Shown here piece after piece: positions 43,981 to 53,283 of a stretch of DNA of 64,000 bases (positions are counted from its first letter, which is position 1; every line of letters begins with the position of its first letter). The position numbers and the translations under genes are program-made. This DNA comes from Microbacterium sp. NC79. Lineage in GTDB: Bacteria; Actinomycetota; Actinomycetes; Actinomycetales; Microbacteriaceae. Location of the stretch: NCBI RefSeq assembly GCF_019061125.1, contig NZ_JAHQYI010000001.1, positions 1,922,001-1,986,000 of the forward strand, in the 5' to 3' direction. The notes under the pieces were generated by a model. It worked only from the letters and a program-made list of their open reading frames with translations. It was not told the DNA's origin and did not search any database.

Positions 43981-46140
43981 TTACAGCATGCAGCTGACGC
44001 AACCTTCGATCTCGGTTCCTTCCAGCGCCATCTGGCGGAGGCGGATGTAGTAGATCGTCTTGATGCCCTTGCGCCATGCGTAGATCTGCGCACGGTTGAT
44101 GTCGCGCGTCGTTGCGGTGTCCTTGAAGAACAGCGTCAGCGACAGACCCTGGTCAACGTGCTGCGTGGCAGCCGCGTAAACGTCGATGACCTTCTCGTAG
44201 CCAACCTCGTACGCGTCCTGGTAGTACTCCAGGTTCTCGTTCGTCATGAACGGCGCCGGGTAGTAGACGCGGCCGATCTTGCCTTCCTTGCGGATCTCAA
44301 TCTTCGACGCGATCGGGTGGATCGATGACGTCGAATTGTTGATGTACGAGATCGAGCCGGTCGGCGGAACCGCCTGCAGGTTCTGGTTGTAGATACCGTG
44401 CTCTTGCACCGATGCCTTGAGTGCTGCCCAGTCTTCGCGGGTCGGCAGGGTGTGACCAGCGAACAGTTCCTTCGCCTTCTCGGTCACTGGCAGGAAGTCG
44501 TTCTCCAGGTACTTGTCGAAGAACTCACCAGACGCGTACTTCGAGTCAGCGAAACCATCGAAGGTTTCGCCACGCTCGATCGCGAGCTTGTTCGACGACG
44601 TCAAAGCGTGGAACAGCACGGTTGCGAAGTACACGTTGGTGAAGTCGATCGACTCTTCCGAGCCGTAGTAGACGTGCTCACGAGCAAGGAAGCCGTGCAG
44701 GTTCATCTGGCCGAGGCCGATAGCGTGCGAACGGTCGTTGCCATCTTCGATGGAGCGCACCGACTCGATGTGGCTCTGGTTCGAGACGGCAGTCAGCGCA
44801 CGAATCGCGGTGTCGACGGTTCCGGCGAGGTCGCCGCCATCCATCGACAGCGCAATGTTCATGGAGCCGAGGTTGCACGAAATGTCTTTACCGATGACGT
44901 CGTACGACAGGTCAGCGTTGTACGTCGTCGGCGTGTTGACCTGCAAAATCTCCGAGCAGAGGTTCGACATGTTGATGCGACCCTTGATCGGGTTCGCCGC
45001 GTTTACCGTGTCTTCAAACATGATGTACGGGTAGCCCGACTCAAACTGAATCTCGGCAAGCGTCTGGAAGAACTCACGCGCGTCGATCTTCGTCTTCTTG
45101 ATGCGCGAGTCATCGACCATCTCGTGGTACTTCTCGGTCACCGAAATGTCGCCGAACGGCACGCCGTAGACCTTCTCGACGTCGTAAGGCGAGAACAAAT
45201 ACATGGCCTCACCCTTCTTGGCGAGTTCGAACGTGATGTCCGGAACCACAACACCGAGCGAGAGGGTCTTGATGCGAATCTTCTCGTCAGCGTTTTCACG
45301 CTTGGTGTCAAGGAACTTCATGATGTCGGGGTGGTGCGCGTTGAGGTACACCGCGCCCGCACCCTGACGTGCACCGAGCTGGTTCGCGTAGCTGAAAGAG
45401 TCTTCCAGTAGCTTCATCACGGGGATGATGCCCGAGGACTGGTTCTCGATCTGCTTGATCGGTGCGCCAGACTCACGGATGTTCGAGAGGAGCAGAGCCA
45501 CGCCGCCGCCACGCTTGGAGAGCTGCAGTGCCGAGTTGATGCCGCGGGCAATCGACTCCATGTTGTCTTCAATGCGAAGCAGGAAGCAGCTGACGAGCTC
45601 ACCGCGCTGTGCCTTACCTGCGTTCAGGAAGGTCGGTGTTGCCGGCTGGAAGCGGCCAGACGTGATCTCATCAACGATCTGCTCGGCAACCTTCTGGTCA
45701 CCGTCAGCCAGCGCGAGAGCGGTCATCACGACGCGGTCTTCGAAGCGCTCGAGGTAGCGCTTGCCGTCGAACGTCTTCAGCGTGTAGCTCGTGTAGTACT
45801 TAAACGCGCCGAGGAAGGTTTCGAAGCGGAACTTCGCATCGTACGCGCGGTCGTTCAGCGACTGAATGAACTCGATCGGGTAATTGTTGATGACCTCGGG
45901 TTCGTAGTATTCCTTCTCCACCAGGTAGTCCAGGCGCTCCTGCAGGGAGTGGAAGAACACCGTGTTCTGGTTGACATGCTGGAGGAAGAACTCACGAGCT
46001 GCGCGGCGGTCAGCGTCAAACTGAATGTTGCCGTCAGCATCGTAGAGGTTCAGCATCGCGTTCAGCGAGTGATAGTCCATGCCATCAAAGGCAGGGTTGT
46101 TCTTGAAGGTCTTGTCATCCTTCACTGCAGCTTCCACCAT
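43981..46140 (-). CDS. nrdE: Class Ib ribonucleotide reductase, alpha subunit
   Basis: A 719-residue NrdE without an ATP-cone, as expected for class Ib. It reduces ribonucleoside diphosphates using the NrdF radical and electrons from NrdH. Visible: [39 protein letters not shown], the active-site loop [10 protein letters not shown] with the radical-chain cysteine, [18 protein letters not shown], the radical-transfer tyrosines in [10 protein letters not shown], and the C-terminal redox cysteines in GCVSCML. I chose ATG 46140; it overlaps nrdI by 19 nt. A terminator follows. Confidence 0.95.
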   Translation of the reverse strand: MVEAAVKDDKTFKNNPAFDGMDYHSLNAMLNLYDADGNIQFDADRRAAREFFLQHVNQNTVFFHSLQERLDYLVEKEYYEPEVINNYPIEFIQSLNDRAYDAKFRFETFLGAFKYYTSYTLKTFDGKRYLERFEDRVVMTALALADGDQKVAEQIVDEITSGRFQPATPTFLNAGKAQRGELVSCFLLRIEDNMESIARGINSALQLSKRGGGVALLLSNIRESGAPIKQIENQSSGIIPVMKLLEDSFSYANQLGARQGAGAVYLNAHHPDIMKFLDTKRENADEKIRIKTLSLGVVVPDITFELAKKGEAMYLFSPYDVEKVYGVPFGDISVTEKYHEMVDDSRIKKTKIDAREFFQTLAEIQFESGYPYIMFEDTVNAANPIKGRINMSNLCSEILQVNTPTTYNADLSYDVIGKDISCNLGSMNIALSMDGGDLAGTVDTAIRALTAVSNQSHIESVRSIEDGNDRSHAIGLGQMNLHGFLAREHVYYGSEESIDFTNVYFATVLFHALTSSNKLAIERGETFDGFADSKYASGEFFDKYLENDFLPVTEKAKELFAGHTLPTREDWAALKASVQEHGIYNQNLQAVPPTGSISYINNSTSSIHPIASKIEIRKEGKIGRVYYPAPFMTNENLEYYQDAYEVGYEKVIDVYAAATQHVDQGLSLTLFFKDTATTRDINRAQIYAWRKGIKTIYYIRLRQMALEGTEIEGCVSCML

Positions 46141-46568
46141 CGTTCCAATCCGTCGCTCACGCGATCGACATCTTCGCTCGTGCCAAATACCTCTACTCGA
46201 TACAAGTGCGGCACGTGGCACTTGCGGCTGATGATGTCTCCGGCGAGGCAATATGCTTCGCCGAAGTTTGAGTTTCCGGCGGCGATGACGCCGCGAATAA
46301 GACTTCGGTTGTGCTCGTCATTGAGAAACCGAATGACTTGCTTGGGGACCGCTCCGTGCCCGTCTCCCCCACCGTAGGTGGGAGTGACAAGCACGTACGG
46401 TTCATTGACAATCAATGGCTCATCAGTGCGATACAACGGAATGCGCTGTGCACGTGCACCTAATTTGTCAATAAAACGTGCGGTGTTACCTGAAACGCTC
46501 GAAAAGTAGACGAGGAGTGGAACGTCGGTCATTGGCCGACGTTCTTCCGCGACCGCCGCAACCGACAT
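46122..46568 (-). CDS. nrdI: NrdI flavodoxin-like activator of class Ib RNR
   Basis: A 148-residue FMN protein that supplies superoxide to assemble the dimanganese-tyrosyl cofactor of NrdF. The phosphate-binding loop [17 protein letters not shown] (near 22-38), the [23 protein letters not shown] loop and [21 protein letters not shown] are all typical. ATG 46568 has GAGGAA upstream; an internal ATG at 46532 would give a more usual length. It lies between nrdH and nrdE. Confidence 0.93.
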   Translation of the reverse strand: MSVAAVAEERRPMTDVPLLVYFSSVSGNTARFIDKLGARAQRIPLYRTDEPLIVNEPYVLVTPTYGGGDGHGAVPKQVIRFLNDEHNRSLIRGVIAAGNSNFGEAYCLAGDIISRKCHVPHLYRVEVFGTSEDVDRVSDGLERWWKLQ

Positions 46569-46580
46569 GATGTTCCTCGG

Positions 46581-46814
46581 TTATGCCAGACGCGACGCGA
46601 GCTCGTCGATCTTGTCGGGACGGAAGCCTGACCAGTGGTCTTCGTCGGTGATGACGACCGGCGCCTGCATGTAGCCGAGTGCCTTGACCTGCTCGAGTGC
46701 CGTCTCGTCTTGCGAGACGTCGAGGATTTCGTATTCGATGCCCTTAGCGTCGAGTGCGCGGTAGGTCGCGTTGCACTGTACGCAGGAGGGCTTGGTGTAG
46801 ACCGTGACCGACAT
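46581..46814 (-). CDS. nrdH: NrdH glutaredoxin-like electron donor
   Basis: A 77-residue redoxin with the active site CVQC at about 11-14 and the WSGFRPDKI substrate/thioredoxin-reductase contact motif near 61, both diagnostic of NrdH. It reduces NrdE. First gene of nrdHIE; I chose ATG 46814 by homology length. Confidence 0.95.
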   Translation of the reverse strand: MSVTVYTKPSCVQCNATYRALDAKGIEYEILDVSQDETALEQVKALGYMQAPVVITDEDHWSGFRPDKIDELASRLA

Positions 46815-46876
46815 TATTTGACCGTCTTTCCCCTCGGATAATGATGATTGCCCGGCAAACCCCCGCCGGTCACTCA

Positions 46877-46924
46877 ATACTACATATAGGTACCGACATT
46901 GGGGCCGACCACAAGAACTAGTAG
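46877..46924 (-). promoter_or_regulatory. Paired NrdR boxes upstream of nrdHIE
   Basis: Box 1 ATACTACATATAGGTA (46877-46892) and box 2 CCACAAGAACTAGTAG (46909-46924) match ACACTATATATAGTGT at 11 and 9 of 16 positions, 32 bp apart, about three helical turns, as for cooperative NrdR binding. No nrdR gene is in the window. Confidence 0.7.
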
Positions 46925-46938
46925 TTACATTCTTGTAG

Positions 46939-47114
46939 TTATCCACCGCTTTCCTCCGGTTAGTCACAATCTGTCCACCGTTTCATCCACAGCTAGCGCC
47001 CCTCATTACGACGTCAAAAGCCGCGTGTTCTCGCGCCTTAATCGGGCGCTACCACGATCCATCCACAGGCGCGCACGAATCTGGTTCCGTCGGCATCCGA
47101 ATTGCTGTGGAGAA
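46939..47114. promoter_or_regulatory. Cluster of five DnaA-box-like 9-mers upstream of nrdHIE
   Basis: TTATCCACC (46939), CTGTCCACC (46971), TCATCCACA (46983), CCATCCACA (47059) and TGTGGAGAA (47106, reverse) match TT(A/G)TCCACA at 7-8 of 9 positions. They lie in a 176-bp non-coding stretch between nrdH and the MFS gene. No dnaA/dnaN neighbours or AT-rich unwinding element are seen. Confidence 0.45.
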
Positions 47115-47256
47115 CACCGCTCGGCGTGTCGCACGAGGCCCGAATCGGCTCCTTTTTGCAGAGCATATTTGTCACCTTTTCGCAAGCAGAATCATGCCCC
47201 TCGCGGTCAGCTTTTATTCACCAAACTGCACCAACGAGACGATACTCTTGTACCTC

Positions 47257-48507
47257 GTGGCATCAGCGGGATACAAGGATCTACTCAGCACTCCTGGCGT
47301 CGGGCGAATCATCGCGGCGCAACTCATTGCACGATTCCCCAACGGCATGGTGTCGCTGGCGATTCTCATGCATGTGGAGCAAGCGACCGGCTCATACGGA
47401 AACGCCGGCATCGTGCTGGCTGTCACCTCGATCGGTCAGGCTATTTCCGGCCCCGTCATCAGCCGCTGGATGGGCAAGTGGGGCATGCGCCCCGTGCTCC
47501 TGACCGCCATGATCATCTGCGCGCTTGCGATCGCGGCGATTGCTCTGGTTCCGGTCAGCATGGCGCTGTACATCACGCTCGGCTTCATCGCCGGCATCTC
47601 TACCCCGCCGATTCAGTCGGCGGTGCGCACTATCTACCCCAAGATGGTCACCGCAAAACAACTCAACCCGCTGTTCGCGCTCGACGCGTCGCTGCAGGAA
47701 ATCATCTGGATCATCGCGCCGGTACTCATCACCTTCATCGTGATGCAAATCTCGACCACGATTGGTCTCTGGGTCATCGTGACGATTCTGGTGCTCGGTG
47801 GGCTCTGGTTTATCTACTCCCCCGAAGTCGGGCGAGTGCGTATTCCGCAGAGCCGCCGCAAGCTCGGCAAGGTTCTGACTAAGATTCCCGTCTTGCTCGC
47901 CACGATCATGGGCTTCCTCCTGATCGGAGCCTGTGCCGCTGTTGAGGCTGGCGTGGTGGCTACCTTCGGTCACGCGGAAGACGGCGGCCACGGCGGAGGT
48001 TTGGAAGCCGGCTTCGTTCTCGCCGTGTTCTCCGTTGGATCGCTCATCGGCGGCCTCTTCTCCGGGCGTCTCGCAATTTCGCAGTGGTCCATGGCGCGGC
48101 GCCTTCTAATTGTCACCGTCGGTCTCGCCGTCATTCCGTTCTTCGTCCACCCAGACTGGGCGGGCCAGCCCTTCGCCATCGGCGCCGCACTCACCCTCGC
48201 TGGCCTCGGAGTCGCGCCGGTGCTCACCGTCATTTTCGCGATGACCACGGCAAGTGTGAAGTTCTCTGACACCGCCGAAGCGTTCGGCTGGGTTGCCACC
48301 GGTCAGCTCATCGGCGCCGCCGCCGGCTCCGCGGTTGCTGGCTTCCTGATTGACGGCATCGGCCCGGCAGGCGCCTATATCGCCGCAGCCGGATTCGCGT
48401 GCGTCGGCCTCGTCATCGCGATCCTTGCAGTGCGTGGATTCCCCGACCTGCGTTTCCGTGACGCATCACCGCTTCCCGACACCGCGCCGATCAGCACGAT
48501 CGCATAA
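47257..48507 (+). CDS. MFS transporter
   Basis: A 416-residue major facilitator protein with about 12 TM helices. GYKDLLSTPGVGRIIAAQLIARFPNGMVSLAILMHVEQATGSYGNAGIVLAV is a common actinobacterial MFS N terminus, with the loop SRWMGKWGMRPVL corresponding to motif A. A His/Gly-rich loop (FGHAEDGGHGGGLEAG) lies between TM6 and TM8. Cargo unknown. I chose GTG 47257 by similarity; an in-frame GTG at 47107 would place 50 unlike residues in front, over the DnaA-box cluster. Confidence 0.8.
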   Translation: MASAGYKDLLSTPGVGRIIAAQLIARFPNGMVSLAILMHVEQATGSYGNAGIVLAVTSIGQAISGPVISRWMGKWGMRPVLLTAMIICALAIAAIALVPVSMALYITLGFIAGISTPPIQSAVRTIYPKMVTAKQLNPLFALDASLQEIIWIIAPVLITFIVMQISTTIGLWVIVTILVLGGLWFIYSPEVGRVRIPQSRRKLGKVLTKIPVLLATIMGFLLIGACAAVEAGVVATFGHAEDGGHGGGLEAGFVLAVFSVGSLIGGLFSGRLAISQWSMARRLLIVTVGLAVIPFFVHPDWAGQPFAIGAALTLAGLGVAPVLTVIFAMTTASVKFSDTAEAFGWVATGQLIGAAAGSAVAGFLIDGIGPAGAYIAAAGFACVGLVIAILAVRGFPDLRFRDASPLPDTAPISTIA

Positions 48508-48563
48508 CTCGCCGCCGCGCGGTTGTGGAACCACATGGCGCGTCGAAAAAGTAGGCTGTGGGC

Positions 48564-49319
48564 ATGACGTCTCCCGTGATTCTGCCGTTCACATCCTGGG
48601 GTTCTCCGACCGCGCCGCTGCGCGCGCTGCTCGTGCATGGGCTCGGGTCAAACGGCGCACTGATGTGGCGCACGGGAACCACGCTCGGCGATGCGGGTTG
48701 GCGCGCAGATGCCGTCGACTTGCGCGGGCATGGCATCGCACCGCGCGCGCTCGACTACACCATCGCTGCGTACGGCACCGATCTGCAATACACGCGCAAT
48801 GGTGATCGGCCGTGGGATGTCGTGGTGGCGCATTCGCTCGGTGGCGCGGCGGCGACCTGGGCGGCGGCAGCCGACGCGACATGGACCAAGCGCCTCATTC
48901 TTGTCGATCCTGCTATTCACCTCGCCGGTCGCGATCATCGCCTGATTCGCGCGAGCCAACAGCGCTCTTTTGTTGATGGTTCCGTCGAGGCGTCATGGGA
49001 TCAGCACCCGCATTGGCATCCGCAAGACCACGAACTGAAGGCGCTTTCGGTTGCACAGTCGAGCCACTGGGCAATCGAGCAGACACTGGATCAGAACGAG
49101 ACGACATGGGATGTGCGGGCCGAAGCCGCGCGCATAACGACGCCGACGCACGTCATTGGCGCCGACCCGAAGGTGTACTCCATCTTTACCGGCGACCTGG
49201 CGGCTGAAGTGCTCACCAACCCGACCTTCTCGATGTCGGTCGTCGCAGGTGCTGGACACTCGCCGCATCGCGATAAGCCGACCGAATACATCGAGCACGT
49301 GCGCGCGGCGCTCTCGTGA
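48564..49319 (+). CDS. Alpha/beta-hydrolase fold protein
   Basis: A 251-residue hydrolase. The oxyanion loop HGLGSNGA is near 25, the nucleophile elbow VVAHSLGGAAA places Ser near 92, and the catalytic His is in GAGHSPHRDKPTEYI near 230; Asp is probably in VIGADPKVYS. It is an esterase, lipase or related enzyme of unknown substrate. TAGGCT (48552-48557) ends 6 nt before ATG 48564, a leaderless pattern. Confidence 0.8.
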   Translation: MTSPVILPFTSWGSPTAPLRALLVHGLGSNGALMWRTGTTLGDAGWRADAVDLRGHGIAPRALDYTIAAYGTDLQYTRNGDRPWDVVVAHSLGGAAATWAAAADATWTKRLILVDPAIHLAGRDHRLIRASQQRSFVDGSVEASWDQHPHWHPQDHELKALSVAQSSHWAIEQTLDQNETTWDVRAEAARITTPTHVIGADPKVYSIFTGDLAAEVLTNPTFSMSVVAGAGHSPHRDKPTEYIEHVRAALS

Positions 49320-49359
49320 TCGCGATGCCACCAGCCCGCGGTCGGGAGAGAATGTCAGT

Positions 49360-50514
49360 ATGACGTTCGATGCCGAAGCTTTCCTCCCCGACGATCTGAT
49401 CGCTCGTATTCGTGAGCGCGCACCCCGCATTGACGCGGAGAACCGCTTCCCCGACGAAGATCTCGCGGAGCTGGCGGCAGCCGGGTACCTGAAGATTCTG
49501 GTTCCTACCGATCGGGGCGGTGCCGGGCTCACGCTGGAGCAGGCCGCGGTGCTGCAACAGCGCCTCGCGACGGCCGCGCCGGCAACGGCGCTCGCGATCA
49601 ATATGCACCTGGTGTGGACAGGGGTCGCGAAGATTATGCGCGATCGCGGCTTCGATGAGCTCGCGTTTGTACAGGAGGGTGCCGCACGCGGTGAGGTGTT
49701 CGCCTTCGGCATTTCCGAAGCGGGCAATGACCTCGTGCTCGGCGGTTCTGACACCGTCGCCACCCCGACGGCTGATGGCGGTTACGCCTTCACCGGAACC
49801 AAGATCTTCACATCCCTCGCCCCGGTGTGGACACAGCTCGGCCTGCACGGCCTCGACAGCACCGATCCGGACAACCCCCGCCTGGTCTACGCGTTCATAG
49901 ATCGCACCGACGCGGTCGTCACGCGCGATGACTGGGACACGATGGGCATGCGCGGAACCCAGAGCCGCACGACAGAACTCCACGGCGCGGTAGCCTCCCC
50001 CGCACACGTCGCGCGCGTGGTTCCGCTCGGCGAGCCCGACCCGATCATGTTTGGCATCTTTGCGGCGTTCGAGATTCTGCTGGCGTCGGTGTACACCGGC
50101 ATCGCTCGGCGCGCGATCGACGTCGCCGTCGAGACTGTTGGCAAGCGCCGTTCAAAAAAGACCGGCAAAACGTACGCACACGACGCTGACATTCGCTGGC
50201 GTATCGCCGACATGGGGCTCGCGTACGACGCGCTCCTCCCCCAAATCGCGATGATCGCCCGCGACGTTGACGACCGGGTCGACCACGGCAGCCTGTGGTT
50301 CGCGAAGCTGTCTGGCGTGAAGCACCGTGCGGTTGTGATGGCCAAGCAGGTTGTCGACGAAGCGATGCTGACCGGCGGCGGGTCAAGCTACTTTGCCCGC
50401 AGCGAGCTGCAGCGTCTTTACCGTGATGTGCTTGCTGGCATGTTCCATCCGTCAGACCCGGAGTCGGCACACGCCACGATGGCGGCCGCTTGGCTAGGAG
50501 CGCTGGAAGACTAG
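49360..50514 (+). CDS. Acyl-CoA dehydrogenase family protein
   Basis: A 384-residue flavoprotein. Signature pieces: PDEDLAELAAAGYLKILVPTDRGGAGLTLEQAAVLQQRLA, FGISEAGNDL (the FAD/substrate loop, in place of the usual FALTEP), YAFTGTKIFTSLAPVW, MGMRGTQSRTTELHGA, and a C-terminal helical domain ending YFARSELQRLYRDVLAGMFHPSDPE. The usual catalytic Glu is not evident, so the activity may be that of a monooxygenase-like or atypical member. GAGAAT ends 6 nt before the ATG. Confidence 0.82.
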   Translation: MTFDAEAFLPDDLIARIRERAPRIDAENRFPDEDLAELAAAGYLKILVPTDRGGAGLTLEQAAVLQQRLATAAPATALAINMHLVWTGVAKIMRDRGFDELAFVQEGAARGEVFAFGISEAGNDLVLGGSDTVATPTADGGYAFTGTKIFTSLAPVWTQLGLHGLDSTDPDNPRLVYAFIDRTDAVVTRDDWDTMGMRGTQSRTTELHGAVASPAHVARVVPLGEPDPIMFGIFAAFEILLASVYTGIARRAIDVAVETVGKRRSKKTGKTYAHDADIRWRIADMGLAYDALLPQIAMIARDVDDRVDHGSLWFAKLSGVKHRAVVMAKQVVDEAMLTGGGSSYFARSELQRLYRDVLAGMFHPSDPESAHATMAAAWLGALED

Positions 50515-50559
50515 CGGAACCTGTTTGCGGCTTCACGACGCACCCCTGGTTCCGGCACC

Positions 50560-50832
50560 CTACTTGCCTGACACCTCAAAAGCCTTCAGCATTTCGGCGA
50601 TGGCCTGCTCGCGCTGTTCTCCGCCGTGCTCCATCATGTGGCTGACGTGCTGGCGCAAGTGGTTCTCCAGGAGAAGCTTGTTCAAAGACTCCAGCGAGCG
50701 CTGGATGGCGCGGGACTGCGTGATGATATCCATGCAGTAGTCCTCGTTGTCGATCATCTTCGCGAGGCCGCGCATTTGCCCTTCCAGGATGCTGGTTCGG
50801 TGCAACGCACGCTTTTTGATGTCTTCGATCAC
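50560..50832 (-). CDS. CsoR/RcnR-family repressor
   Basis: A 90-residue all-helical DUF156 regulator. Conserved parts are ALHRTSILEGQMRGLAKMIDNEDYCMDIITQSRAIQRSLESLNKLLLENHLRQHV. The sensor residues are Cys33, His58 and His62. Copper CsoR has Cys at the last position and RcnR has His, so the C-H-H set points away from Cu(I) and towards Ni/Co-type sensing, or a FrmR-like role. No cognate exporter is adjacent. Confidence 0.88.
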   Translation of the reverse strand: MIEDIKKRALHRTSILEGQMRGLAKMIDNEDYCMDIITQSRAIQRSLESLNKLLLENHLRQHVSHMMEHGGEQREQAIAEMLKAFEVSGK

Positions 50833-50866
50833 GCTCGAAGCCTACTCCTGGTGAAAGGATGGCGGC

Positions 50867-52141
50867 ATGGTTCGCACACCGACGGCTCTGCTTTCTCCCG
50901 CCGATCAGGAGCGCCGACGCGCCCTGCGCACGATGAAGGGTGTCGCCCTCGGCGCGCTCATCGGAATGGCGGTGCTGTTTTGCGTCGCGTTCGTGCTGCA
51001 GCGCGACGTCGAGGCGTGGGGGTATGTGCGTGCCGCTGCCGAGGGTGGCATGGTGGGTGCGCTCGCCGATTGGTTTGCCGTTACGGCGCTTTTTCGGCAT
51101 CCGCTCGGGATTCCGATTCCGCACACGGCGATCATTCCCAAGCGCAAGGATGAAATCGGGCGTTCGCTCGGCGAGTTTGTCGAGACGAACTTCCTCTCCG
51201 GCGAGGTCGTCGAGAAAAAACTCGGCTCGACGGCGATTTCGAAGAACCTCGGAACCTGGCTGAGCTCCCCTGAGCACGCGCGGCGCGTGGGCACGGAATC
51301 GGCGACCCTCGCGGCCAACGTCTTGCGCGCGCTCAGTGACGACGATGTGCAAGATCTCATTGGTGATCTTGCGCGTGACCATCTGCTCAATCCGCAGTGG
51401 GGACCGCCTGCAGGCACCTGGCTGGGCAAGGTTGTTGAGTCAAACGCCCATCATGGTGCGGTGGATCTCGCCGTCGACAGCATCGCCACCTGGTTGCACA
51501 ATAACCAGAGCTACTTTTCCGGGCTCCTGTCCAAGCGCCTGCCGTCGTGGGTGCCGTCGCTCGCGCACCGCTTCGTGGATGACACCGCGTATAAGGAGGC
51601 GGTCAAGTTTGTGGGTGCGGTGCAGGCTGACAAGGAACATCAGGCGCGACATGCGATCGACGCGTATCTCGCGAAGCTCGCCGACAATTTGCAGCACGAT
51701 CCGGTGACGATGGCGAAGCTGGAGGACGCGAAGTCGGCTGTTTTTGACAGCCCGCGCGTTCGAGAACTGGCTGGCGAGGCGTGGAACACGGTCAAGGTGG
51801 GGTTGCTGGAGTCGCTGGAGAACCCGACCAGCACGTTGCGCGCCCGCATCGATGCGGCCATCTTTGATTTCGGCCAGCGGCTCACGCGTGATGATGCGCT
51901 CCAGGCGCGCCTCGACGCCTGGATTACCCAGGCGGCAGTCTTCGTCGTGGAGCGGTACAAGCACGACATCGCCAGCATCATCACCGACACTGTCGAGCGA
52001 TGGGATCCCAGCGAGACGACGGAGAAGATTGAGCTCATGGTCGGCAAAGACCTGCAGTTCATTCGCCTCAACGGAACCATTGTCGGCTCGCTGGCTGGTG
52101 TGCTCATCTACACGATTGCACACGCCGTCTTGGGGGCGTAG
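50867..52141 (+). CDS. DUF445 membrane-associated protein
   Basis: A 424-residue protein. An N-terminal TM (GVALGALIGMAVLFCVAFVLQ) and AAAEGGMVGALADWFAVTALFRHPLGIPIPHTAIIPKRKDEIGRSLGEFVETNFL form the conserved DUF445 (YjiN-like) head. A long helical middle and a C-terminal TM (GTIVGSLAGVLIYTIAHAVLG) follow. Function unknown. AAAGGA is a suitable Shine-Dalgarno. Divergent from the CsoR-family gene, 34 bp apart, so the repressor might act on it. Confidence 0.9.
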   Translation: MVRTPTALLSPADQERRRALRTMKGVALGALIGMAVLFCVAFVLQRDVEAWGYVRAAAEGGMVGALADWFAVTALFRHPLGIPIPHTAIIPKRKDEIGRSLGEFVETNFLSGEVVEKKLGSTAISKNLGTWLSSPEHARRVGTESATLAANVLRALSDDDVQDLIGDLARDHLLNPQWGPPAGTWLGKVVESNAHHGAVDLAVDSIATWLHNNQSYFSGLLSKRLPSWVPSLAHRFVDDTAYKEAVKFVGAVQADKEHQARHAIDAYLAKLADNLQHDPVTMAKLEDAKSAVFDSPRVRELAGEAWNTVKVGLLESLENPTSTLRARIDAAIFDFGQRLTRDDALQARLDAWITQAAVFVVERYKHDIASIITDTVERWDPSETTEKIELMVGKDLQFIRLNGTIVGSLAGVLIYTIAHAVLGA

Positions 52142-52197
52142 GCCCGTCGTTTTCGTGATCGCGCGACAGTGTCGGTGATCAGGCGTAGCCTCCCCTC

Positions 52198-53283
52198 ATG
52201 GCGACATTCCAGGCAATCATTCCGCCGTATCTGCTGAATCGGCTGGCGCAGACGGGCGATGAGCAGTATCCGACGGCTGCCGCGGCCGCGCGTCGCACGA
52301 TCGCGGCGGGGCGTCCGCCGTTTCGGCATCGCGCACAACTTGATCTCTCTGTTGATGGTTCCGGTTCACTCATTGTCGAGCTGACCGATGCCCCGAATCG
52401 TACGATCGCGGATGCTGAGAACACGCAGGTGCTTCCCGGAACCATTGTGCGAGAAGAAGGTGCAGAGCCGGTGGCAGATGCCACGGTGAATGCGGCTTAC
52501 GACGGTTTGGGTGCCACGTTTGATCTGTTGCTCCGTGCGTTTCAGCGCAATTCCCTCGATGGGGCTGGCGCTGCGCTCAACGCGACCGTGCACTACGGCG
52601 AAGACTACGACAATGCCTTTTGGGACGGCGAGCGGATGGTCTTCGGCGACGGTGATGGTGAGGTGTTTGTGGGGTTCGCTAACTCCCTGTCTGTGATCGG
52701 TCACGAGCTCTCGCACGGTGTGATCCAACACACGGCGAACCTCGCGTATCGCAATCAATCGGGTGCCCTCAATGAATCGATTGCTGATGTATTTGGCGCC
52801 CTCACCGAGCAGTATTTTGGCCAGCAGACGGCTGATGAGGCGAGCTGGCTGATTGGTTCCGAAATCTTCACCGCGGCCGTGCAGGGGGTGGCGCTGCGCA
52901 ATATGCTGGAGCCCGGCACCGCTTATGACGATGACGTTCTCGGCCGTGATCCGCAGCCTGGGCACATGCGCGATTACGTCACGATGATTGAAGATAACGG
53001 TGGGGTGCACGTGAACTCGGGCATTCCGAACCGTGCGTTTGCCCTGTTGGCTCGCGATCTGGGTGGGTTTGCGTGGGATCGTGCTGGCCTGATTTGGTAT
53101 CGGGCGCTGACGGGCACCCTGTCGACGACGGCAACCTTCATCGAGTTTGCTGACGCCACTGTTTCTGCGGCGCAGGCGGAGTACGGTAAAGCCTCAGAGG
53201 AGGTGCGTGCCGTTAAGCGAGCCTGGCGCGCGGTTGGTGTTTATGACGAATCGCGAGGTAATGCCTCCCAGCAGCGACGATGA
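52198..53283 (+). CDS. M4 family metalloprotease, protealysin-like
   Basis: A 361-residue thermolysin-family protease. HExxH is at 169-173 (VIGHELSHGV) with the third zinc ligand Glu193 in GALNESIADVFG; HVNSGIPNRAF is the substrate-binding strand. There is no signal peptide. The short N-terminal propeptide starts with FQAIIPPYLLNRLA, the protealysin precursor motif, marking the intracellular or non-classically exported subfamily. TAGCCT ends 6 nt before the ATG. The emfourin-type inhibitor gene overlaps its end. Confidence 0.92.
   Translation: MATFQAIIPPYLLNRLAQTGDEQYPTAAAAARRTIAAGRPPFRHRAQLDLSVDGSGSLIVELTDAPNRTIADAENTQVLPGTIVREEGAEPVADATVNAAYDGLGATFDLLLRAFQRNSLDGAGAALNATVHYGEDYDNAFWDGERMVFGDGDGEVFVGFANSLSVIGHELSHGVIQHTANLAYRNQSGALNESIADVFGALTEQYFGQQTADEASWLIGSEIFTAAVQGVALRNMLEPGTAYDDDVLGRDPQPGHMRDYVTMIEDNGGVHVNSGIPNRAFALLARDLGGFAWDRAGLIWYRALTGTLSTTATFIEFADATVSAAQAEYGKASEEVRAVKRAWRAVGVYDESRGNASQQRR

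Noticed and set aside
46939..47114. Chromosomal replication origin
   Set aside because: DnaA-like boxes are present, but there is no dnaA, dnaN, parAB or rpmH nearby and no AT-rich unwinding region.
46899..47882. Open frame on the plus strand starting before the MFS gene
   Set aside because: The second half is an out-of-frame reading of the MFS transporter; the first half is Arg/His/Pro-rich with no motif.
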